Origin: Monoraphidium neglectum
Taxonomy: Eukaryota; Chlorophyta; Chlorophyceae; Sphaeropleales; Selenastraceae
Assembly (NCBI RefSeq): GCF_000611645.1
Contig: NW_014012972.1
Coordinates: 1 to 21,382, forward strand
Length of the DNA: 21,382 nucleotides
Reading direction: 5' to 3'
How positions within the stretch are numbered: the stretch's first letter is position 1; each line of letters opens with the position of its first letter. The translations under genes were made by a program, and so were the position numbers. Below, one piece after another: positions 11,205-21,382 of this stretch. The notes under the pieces are model-generated. The model ran no database searches and was not told the origin of the DNA. It was given only the letters and a program-made list of their open reading frames with translations.

Positions 11205-12967
11205 CGAGCAACCTGGGGCGGGCGAGCTGCGCTGTCGCCGCCCTGCGGCGGCGCGGGGGCGCGGCGGGGCCGCGGCAGCGGCGGCCGCGAGAGTGCGTGC
11301 GTGCCAGCCCAGGGCTGTGTGCGGGGAGCACGCGGGCAGCCGAGCCTGGGCGCCTCTTGAGGCGGTGCATGCGAAAGCACGGTGGCCCGCGCCTGCATCA
11401 TTGGGTTTGGCGCTGCACTTGACGCAAGCCTTGGTCTGTCGGCGATCATCACTGCCAAGGGAGGCGCGTGGACATTGCATGGCCGAGCCAGGATTATCCT
11501 CGGCATATTCGCGCTTCGGGGGTGAGCGAACAGGCCCCCGGCCGTGCCAGGCCCGCGCCTGCGAGCGGAGGCCGCACGCTGGCACCGCCATCCCTGATGT
11601 GGCCAGCAGCCACCCAGCCCCCATTGCCGGCTGGGTGCATGCCTTCCGTGGATTGCTTTCTTGACTATGGCCACACGTGCAGCGCACTCCTGGCAACCCC
11701 ATGATTCAACCCGGGGGTCTGGCAGCACGCGCGCTTTTCACAGTGTTTGAGTGGGATGCGACGAGAACAGATACTCGCTGGGGCGCCAGCACGTGCGCTG
11801 CCGGCTGCGCCCATGCATCTGAAGCCACCTTGGAGCCTGGCGGCCGCCGCAACGCGGTCGCCTCTGTCGTTCTCGTTTGATCTGGGCCTTCCTTGCACCT
11901 TTGTCGCCGCTGGATCTATCAACACACGTCCGCCAACTGGCCCCTCGATTCGGCTCTGCAAGGCCACTTGCACGCGCACATGCATGCGCCCTCTCCCCCC
12001 ACCCCAAAAAAGCAAGATGCCCTCGCGTGTCATCGCTGCGGGGTCGCCACCTCAGCCGCGACCCCTTCAACATTGCGCGCTGAGCCCCGAGCGCCTCATA
12101 GTTGGTCCAGGCCCGTAGGCTTGCAATAATTGTCTGGTGCTGGCCATATCCCTTGCCCACTGCATGCATCAGTAAGGCTCAGCATGTTTGTGGTTTAGCA
12201 AAGGTTGTCGGGACTCATGCATGTCTGAAAAGCCTGGTGGCAACCCGCTGCAATGCCTATTATGTCAGAGATGCCTGGATCCGGTGCGGATCTGATCGGA
12301 GTCTGCGAGCGACGTGTCGCGCGTTCACGTGGCAAGGGGCATAAGCTGCGTCTTCAGCCGCTTTGGGGAGAGGGGGGTGCCCGCGCGTCTGCCGCCATGT
12401 CGGCTTTGCGACAGCAGACCAGGCGTTACACTTGTCAAAGGGGTGCGATCAGATGGGACCTGCCAGCCTTCTCACACCACGGCTCAAAAATCCGAAAACA
12501 GATTGACACCATAACACAATAGGGAGTTGCTTCAGGTGGCGTGGACCCGCCGCCGCCAACCCGCATGCACTACACGTTCCACTGGATACGCCTGAACTGA
12601 ATCACCCTCTCACGGCGCTGCCTGGTGCGCTCGGCTTTTTAATTGGTATGGCAGCAAGCTCGGTGCAAGTTTGCAAAAGAACACAACTGCAGCAATTTTG
12701 CTCTGAACAACACGGCGCCGCTCAGCTTGTGCGGGCCGGGGGAATGCGCTGGGACGACACGCCCCCCAAATCAGGCGGCAGCGCGGGCAAAGCATGGTGC
12801 GGCCCCGCCCCTCGACAACTCTCACAGGCGCTGCAGAGCAGCTCCAACATCCGAACAAAGGCTGCTCTTCTCGCTCAGTCCCTCAGCACCTCTCGTGCTC
12901 CACCCGCTCGACCAACTCGGTCCAAGAGAATGGACACTCCCTCTCTCTTGGGCACCAAAAAAGCAAC
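11205..12967. other. Convergent intergenic region between the transporter and PP2C genes
   Basis: This 1763-base region holds the 3' UTRs of two converging genes. Open frames exist on both strands (for example 11129-11728 minus), but they are GC-driven shadows with no recognisable domain or splice pattern. The left 250 bases are very GC-rich, the rest more balanced. I saw no plus-strand TGTAA for the transporter; the minus-strand candidate for PP2C is at 12426. Confidence 0.55.
12426..12430 (-). promoter_or_regulatory. Putative TGTAA poly(A) signal of the PP2C gene
   Basis: TGTAA on the minus strand lies about 540 bases beyond the PP2C stop at 12968. Chlorophyte 3' UTRs of several hundred bases are common, so the position is plausible. 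The support is motif and orientation only. Confidence 0.4.
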
Positions 12968-15838
12968 TCACTTGAGCCGCAGCACGACGACGGTGACGTC
13001 ATCGGTCGACCCGACCTTCTGCGCCGTCTTGCTCATCGTCTCGGCGAGCGCGCTGCAGCTGCTGGCGCCGGCGGCGCCGCAGAGCTCCGCGACGGTCGCG
13101 TTGTCCAGGCCGCCGCCGCCGCCGCGCGCCTCCTCGGCGAAGAGGCCGTCGGAGGCGATGACGATGTGGGTGTCGTCGTCTGGGGGTGGTTGGAGGGAGA
13201 GGGGCGGTGGAGGGTTGCGCCGACGACGTGCGGAGAAACCCCACCAAAACGGGTGCACCTGCGCGCCGGAAGCGCCTCTTGAACCCCGTGAACAACGCCA
13301 CTGTTCGATGCAGCGGCGGTAATGGGCGCAACCGACCAACACTCTCGCAGTCACGACCCCTGCCATCCCCTATGCGAGCCGTCATCGTTGGTTCAAAATG
13401 ACGTTGACGGGTCAAACCCTAGTGCACCCACCGGTGAGCTCGAGGTCCACGGTGTAGGGGTAGGCGATGACGCCAAAGCCGCTGGAGTAGTTGTCGCCGC
13501 CGGCGTTGATGCCCTCAAACTGCAGGGAGCCTGCCAAGACAGGGAGGCGGGCGGCAACGGCTGAAGACAAGGAAGGCGGCAGCTGGGTGCAAGGGCCCAG
13601 GCATGAAATTGCTCGAGGGACTGTGGATGAGATTGGGGGCAGCAGCGCACCTGCAGAGCCCGAAGCGCAACCAACGCAAAACCCCAGCGGACGGGGCGGT
13701 TGGCAACAGAGTGAGGGCGCTTGCTGCGCGGGGCTTGTTGGGGGCCCGTGGGCGCCCGCCGTGCCTGCGCCGCGCTCACCCTTGAGGTAGGCGTCGCCAA
13801 AGGCGCGGGAGAGCGCCAGCAGGCCGCCCACGCGCCAGGTGCCGCCGACGTACCTCACCTGGCAGTGGCAGGCAGGTGCGGGGCGGCCCGGGGAAGGTGG
13901 CGGGAGTTAGGCGCCAGCAAGGGACAGAGAGCGAACGGCGGGCGGGCGCTGCGACACCCGCTCCGGAGGCGCCAACCGAGGGCCGTGGAAGGGCACGGCG
14001 GCAAGCTGGGCACGCAAGCCCGCGCGGCCGCCTGACCGCCTGCCGTCGGGGTTCAACGTCTCAAGGGGTCCTCCGCCGGCCCCTCTCACCATGGGGTTCT
14101 TGGGATTGGGGTTCTGCGCCTCGATGCGCTTGCGCTCAGACTCCCTGCGGCGGCACAGGCGCAGCAGGAGTGCGGACCGGGCGTGAGCTGCAGTCACTGC
14201 ACAATCCACGGTGAAGCACGCCCGGGCGGCTCGGGCCGTGCCAAGGATTGCCCATGGCGAGCCTGCCGCACTCTCGCCCACTCTCGAGTGTGGGCCTCAC
14301 CACCCCTTGACCGCACCAGGCGCAGCTGCCCAACGCCCCAGGCATAGGCAGCCCTGCGCATAACGTGGTACCCAAGCAGCAGCGGCCGCAGCTGCGGCCT
14401 CGGCCGCGGCCGCAGCTGCAGCCGTGGCCGCAGCCGCAGCCGTGGCCGAAGCCACACACTCCCCCCCCCCCACTCCCTTTCCCCTCTTCCCCCTCCCCCA
14501 CCCCTTCCCATTATCCGCCCGCCCACTTGTCAGGGACGTGCTCCTCTGACAGGTCGATCGCCTCGCCCCCGCGGATCAGCAGGGTGCGCGCGTCGCCGAC
14601 GTTGGAGGCCAGCAGCCGCAGCGCGCCGCCGCCGGGGGCCCTGTACAGCAGCACGTTGGCCGCGGTCGCGCCGCACTTGCTGCCGCCTACGCCGCGCTCG
14701 CCTGCACGGGTGGGGCGGGGGGGTCTCCGTTGGGGAGCGCGGACCGCGGAAGGTGGTGCCATTGCCGCAAAGGCGCCTGCCCTCGTGCTCGCTGGCCCCG
14801 ACCCTCAGTGTATTTCACGCACTCGGTGCCCGAGCCGCCACCCGAGCCCGCTACGCGGCGAAAAGCGCCACCCAGCTATGGCACAAGCGCCCCCAAGTCA
14901 CGGCGGTATTGCCCCCGCCAGGCGGCAGCGCCCACCCATGCCCAGGAAGCCGCCCTTGGACGACAGCAGCTGCTTATCGGCCGCGATGTAGGCGGCGGCC
15001 ACGGACGCCTCCGGCTTGGCCGGGTCCCAGGCGCCCTTGACGCCGTCATAGAGGTTGGCCTCCAGCCAGGAGGCGACAGCGGAGCCGCCGTGGCCGTCGT
15101 AGACGCCGGCGAACGCAACGGGCTGGCCGGGCGCAGCAGAGGCCGCGTCGGAGACCTGCGGCGCGGGGCGCGTAGGCGGCGCCGCGGGGGCGGTGGTCGA
15201 CGAGGAGATTGTGGGTTTGGTGGGGGCTCGCTGCCTCTGCAGCCGGGGCTGCAGATCGCCAGCCGCGTGCAGCGGGCGCCTTGCACGCGCAGACGTGCGT
15301 GCAAGGTTCCAGCTGAGCTGGAGACGTGTGCGCTTGGGACCCCCGACACACATACGTAGACCCCGCTACAGGGTGCGGGGTTGCGCATCATTTGCATCGG
15401 GGTGGGCCTGGTCAGCTGCACGCGCCTGCGTGAAGAAGCGGTCCTCGTTCTGCTTGCGCACGGTGCCGCGCACGGTGAACGTGCCCACTTCTTTTACCCC
15501 GGTGGTGACGGCGGTGGTCTGCACGAGGGGCAGGCAGCATATGTGAGCTGAATGCGTGATTCTGGCACGGCGCGTGCATCGACCGTGCGCGCGCAATGGC
15601 GCCGCCGAGGCGGTCAGCGTTGCAGGCAATGCCGCAGCTCCCAACAAGTCGAATTGGTGATCAAAAGCGCATGCGGTGTGTTCCGACGGTGCCTGGAGGC
15701 GCCAGCCCCCGTCTGCCCGCGGGATGCTCTTACCGTCAACACCTCAGCGCTGGCCTTCACGCGCACAAAAGCCTTACGGCTGTGCAGAGGCGCCACATGC
15801 GCACCGCGACGGGCCAGAACGGAGCTGGTGCTCGCCAT
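12968..15838 (-). CDS. PP2C-family (PPM) Ser/Thr protein phosphatase, plastid-targeted
   Basis: Eight exons: 15838-15734, 15518-15426, 15155-14936, 14701-14527, 14144-14090, 13858-13780, 13530-13432 and 13179-12968. They sum to 1038 nt, or 345 residues, in continuous phase. The N-terminus MASTSSVLARRGAHVAPLHS and the following basic, acid-free residues to about 30 are typical of a plastid transit peptide. The PP2C motifs appear in order: RKQNEDRF (E60, D61), VYDGHGG (D86, G87), GGSKCGATAANVLL, NVGDAR, GLLALSRAFGD, VIASDGLF (D286) and STDDVTVVVLRLK at the C-terminus (D335). These are the acidic residues that bind two Mn/Mg ions in the family, so the enzyme should be active. At 345 residues it is a bare catalytic domain plus transit peptide, without the extra C-terminal segment of some thylakoid phosphatases. 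The target is unknown. Intron 2 has no usable GT donor in the right phase and appears to be GC-AG. Confidence 0.92.
14383..14457. repeat. GC-rich imperfect tandem repeat with a 16-bp palindrome, in PP2C intron 4
   Basis: Imperfect units of about 18 bases built from GGCCGCAGC and CCGTGGCCG steps fill this part of the intron. Positions 14384-14399 form a perfect 16-bp palindrome (GGCCGCAGCTGCGGCC). The repeat lies between exons 4 and 5, so it should be spliced out. Confidence 0.7.
14461..14513 (-). repeat. Purine/G-run tract next to the 5' splice site of PP2C intron 4
   Basis: On the gene's sense (minus) strand this is an almost pure purine stretch with seven or more runs of three or more G, ending in a run of ten G. 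It begins about 14 bases after the donor at 14526. Several runs are spaced by one to three bases, which fits the G3+N1-7 G-quadruplex pattern. Formation of such a structure is inferred. Confidence 0.6.
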
Positions 15839-16459
15839 TGTCGCTGTACGAGGGGGAGGCCAAAATGCGCTGTTACCGTGCAGCGCGCTTGGCAATGTGA
15901 AAACTTTGAGGGTGTACAGTGCTTGTGATACGCCCGCTTGTTGTAGCCACGGCCTGTGCTGGACTGGATACTGTGCGCTGCTCCACTGGGTCCAATCCAG
16001 AGTCAGCAAAGCGTCATCAGGGTCTCAAGGCACAGCGATGTGGGCAGAGAGATGTTGCAACTCTTGAAACTCTAAACATAAGCAAGGCGCACGATCTATA
16101 ACAAGGGGCGTTCATATGGCTGAGCATGGGCAACCACCCGGCGTCAGCAGTCACCTGACGCTCCCAGGTGTGGGCCCAACGATCGAAAGCACACGTGCCT
16201 GCGCTTGCGCAGCAGCCGGCCATGTGTAACAACCCTTACAGATGCATCAAACGGCTGGGTTCACATGTTCGCTTTGCTTTGCTTTGATACAATCGTCTAG
16301 GCCAGCTAGACTCCTCCCGCCACTGCGACCAACCGGTGCAAAACAGACAACAGGGGTTGAACACAAACTAGCCGCCCAGTCCTGACGGCAGCTGATTCAA
16401 CACGAAAGCAATCCAAAACAACAAAGCTGCAGACATACAAGGAGTGCAATGAGGGCGCA

Positions 16460-16496
16460 CAGCACACACCCAGGAGACATGCCTGGGTGTGTGCTG
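16460..16496. repeat. Perfect inverted repeat (15-bp arms, 7-base loop)
   Basis: CAGCACACACCCAGG and CCTGGGTGTGTGCTG are exact reverse complements separated by AGACATG. The sequence could form a stable 15-bp hairpin in DNA or in RNA from either strand. It sits about 720 bases beyond the stop of the secreted-protein gene and about 620 bases upstream of the PP2C start. No T-run follows, and a bacterial-type terminator is not expected in this genome. Confidence 0.9.
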
Positions 16497-16614
16497 CCCA
16501 CATTTTTCACACTAGCACATTCGCAGATCGATGCCGGGCTTTGGGTGCATGACACCAAAAAGGTAGCCCAGGCCGCTGAACCCCCTCGCACCCTATGCGG
16601 CGCACTCACAAGCC

Positions 16615-16619
16615 TTACA
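16615..16619 (-). promoter_or_regulatory. Putative TGTAA poly(A) signal of the secreted-protein gene
   Basis: Minus-strand TGTAA about 600 bases after the stop at 17219. A second minus-strand TGTAA at 16236-16240 is an alternative; use of that one would place the 16460-16496 hairpin inside the 3' UTR. Confidence 0.35.
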
Positions 16620-17218
16620 GACCTATGTGTGCCCCTATCGGCCCCCATTCGTCCCGCCCCGCCAGCGCTAGTCCCCCCCCTTCCGACCGCAACCTCAACA
16701 CTGAAAGCAAGTTACTGCTCCCGCAGCACAAGGTGTTTGAGAAGTTCGTTTCGGCCGAGGCGCCTGGCCATGTCAACAGCACAGGCTGCAACCTTGGCGC
16801 TGCCGACGCACGGCGGCGGACCTCCAATGCCACACGCCTCGGCACACGCAGCCTCGGTCCCACCGTGTGGTGGCTTCTCAAACTTGTGACCAGGCGCTCA
16901 ACCCGCAATTCAAACCTGCATAGCGTAGCTCATCAAGCAGTTGTTGCAGACGCAGGCTCGCGCGACGGCGGCAAGCCCATAGGTGGAAGCAGCAAACGCT
17001 TGCTGCCGCTTCCTGACAGCACGTCGCAGAATCACCACGCACAAGGCGCGGGTCAAGGCCCGCATCCGCAATTCAAGCCAAAGAGAGGGGCCAGTGGCAA
17101 CTTCCACTTCGCAAAAGATGTGGTACGTAAGCTCTGTTGATGCGAGAGCCAATCAGCAAAATGAAATCGTACCGCATGTGGTCAAATTGTGTTGGATAGA
17201 CATGGCGAGAGCTCACTC

Positions 17219-18203
17219 CTAGGTGGCCGGGGTGGCAGTGGCCCCTCCAGCAGCACCTGGCACAGCAGCGGCCAGGGTGGCAGCAGCGGCCGGGGCGGCG
17301 GCAGCAGCCGGAGCGACGGTGACAGCGGCTAGGGCGGCGCCCGCGGCTGCAGGGGCGCCGGCAGCTGCTGCCGGTGCGGCTGCGGCGGCGGCGGGGCGCG
17401 TGACTGCAGCTGGGGTGGGCTGCGAAAACGCCATGAGGCCGCCCGTGGGCATGCCCGACGCCGTGAAGCCGCCGCCGCCGCCGCCCGCGCCCGCCGCCGC
17501 CCCCTGGCCCATGGGGGCAAAGCCGGTCCCCTGGGGTGCGCTGCCCGCCCTGGCCATGTAGCTGGTGTGCAGGAACATGTCGTCGTCGCACTGCGTGGCG
17601 CCCTTGGGGCACTTGGAGCAGTAAGTGCTGGAGAAGCGCACGCCGGTGCCGGGCTGGCACACTGTGCGGGAGTGCGGCGAGGCGTGCAGACAAGGGAAGG
17701 GGTTCAGGGCGATCAAGGCTTGTGGGCCGTCGTGGGTTGGGTGCGGCGCACTGCTCCCCAGGGCTGCATCCCCCGAGCAGGGTTAAGCTGCAGCAATCCG
17801 TCCGCTGACGCTGCACAGCACAACGCAAGTCATTGTCCACTGAGCCCTTGTCGGGAGCAGTAAAAGGGCGCAGCGTGGACCTGGTGTTGCCTAGCGATCT
17901 TGGGCCGTCAGGGCGTGTGAACAGCCCAAAACCGAAAATGCTCCCCTTTGGGGTACTAGGCTCACCGCAGGCGCCGTTGAGCACGTACGCGCCCACAGGG
18001 CACGTTTGGACATGGGGATGGAAGAATTCATGCCTTTGCTTGCCCTGAGCCGCCGCTGTTATGGGTCGCGCATCAGCAGGGGGCGCCACGGCGCCCAGCG
18101 CGCCGGCGGTGTCATCGACCTGCATCAAGCCGCGGCCGGCAGCATGCGCGACACCGACAAGCACGGCTGCTGAGAGCAGCAGACGGACAAGGCGAGGGGC
18201 CAT
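17219..18203 (-). CDS. Secreted protein with a six-cysteine module and Ala/Pro-rich C-terminus (unknown function)
   Basis: Two exons, 18203-17966 and 17661-17219, give 681 nt or 226 residues. The intron has a GTGAGC donor and a GCACAG acceptor and splits one codon. Residues 1-22 (MAPRLVRLLLSAAVLVGVAH plus Ala) form a clear signal peptide with an AHA-type cleavage site. Six cysteines (68, 79, 81, 94, 97, 104) lie in a compact module whose CPVGAY, CQPGTG and YCSKCPKGATQC steps resemble the short Cys/Pro/Gly repeats of GCC2/ephrin-receptor-like modules. After a Gly-rich linker, about the last 65 residues are mostly Ala and Pro with Thr and Val, like arabinogalactan-type or hydroxyproline-rich wall proteins. 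No C-terminal hydrophobic GPI signal is visible. A role in the cell wall or extracellular matrix is inferred. The low-complexity half gives open frames on the other strand, but signal peptide, splice phase and cysteine spacing favour this one. Confidence 0.72.

Positions 18204-21382
<3,179 letters not shown>

Larger units (their letters stand above)
15839..17218. other. Intergenic region: PP2C promoter side and 3' UTR of the secreted-protein gene
   Basis: These 1380 bases lie between two minus-strand genes. No open frame here shows a domain or splice partners. Contents noted: a perfect 15-bp-arm inverted repeat at 16460-16496, TGTAA on the minus strand at 16615-16619 and 16236-16240, TGTAA on the plus strand at 16225-16229, and a small CTTTG triplication near 16271-16286. 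The left few hundred bases should contain the PP2C promoter; I saw no TATA box. Confidence 0.55.

Noticed and set aside
10743..11702. A 319-codon minus-strand frame at the 3' end of the transporter gene
   Set aside because: It overlaps the conserved last exons antisense and shows only GC-driven composition.
16231..16300. Possible tRNA or small-RNA gene in this AT-richer stretch
   Set aside because: I could not find a consistent T-loop, anticodon stem and acceptor stem; nothing closes.
16460..16496. Reading the hairpin as a bacterial rho-independent terminator
   Set aside because: No T-run follows on either strand and the genes are clearly nuclear eukaryotic.
17223..17561. An Ala/Val/Gly-rich plus-strand frame opposite the secreted-protein gene
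   Set aside because: It is the reverse image of an Ala/Pro codon repeat and has no partner exons or signal.

Overview
The window looks like nuclear DNA of a green alga (chlorophyte). It is GC-rich, and its genes are broken by many short spliceosomal introns. Donors are mostly GTGAG, GTGCG or GTGGG and acceptors are CAG or TAG. Exon phases join cleanly over long distances. The sequence TGTAA, the green-algal poly(A) signal, lies downstream of several stops. Several products carry plastid- or secretory-type N-termini. The genus cannot be told from this window. All gene models were built by hand from splice consensus, reading phase and protein-family motifs; every complete model sums to a multiple of three.

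Layout: (1) about 1-1575, minus: a SET-domain lysine methyltransferase of the Rubisco-LSMT type, 3' end outside the window. (2) 2153-5582, minus: a five-exon, 893-residue leucine-rich-repeat protein with an N-terminal hydrophobic anchor and an F-box-like segment. (3) 6638-11204, plus: an eleven-exon, about 812-residue TauE/SafE-family membrane transporter whose central loop is expanded to about 370 residues, including a poly-Gln/poly-Pro tract. (4) 12968-15838, minus: an eight-exon, 345-residue PP2C phosphatase with a plastid-type transit peptide. (5) 17219-18203, minus: a two-exon, 226-residue secreted Cys-module/Ala-Pro-rich protein. (6) 20035 to the right edge, plus: the 5' part of an organellar (cyanobacterial-type) alanyl-tRNA synthetase, with a TATA box just upstream.

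Genes 2/3 and 5/6 are divergent pairs sharing upstream regions of about 1.05 and 1.8 kb. Genes 3/4 converge on a 1.76 kb gap. The genes do not form an obvious pathway; this looks like an ordinary eukaryotic neighbourhood. At least three products may act in the plastid (methyltransferase, phosphatase, AlaRS), but that is inferred from their N-termini and families only.

I found no mobile element, CRISPR array, rRNA or convincing tRNA, and no clear new multi-gene system. The points most worth a second look are the low-complexity insertion in the TauE-like transporter, the membrane-anchored F-box/LRR architecture, a perfect 15-bp-arm hairpin at 16460-16496, an apparent GC-AG intron in the PP2C gene, and a duplicated 5' splice site in the AlaRS gene.
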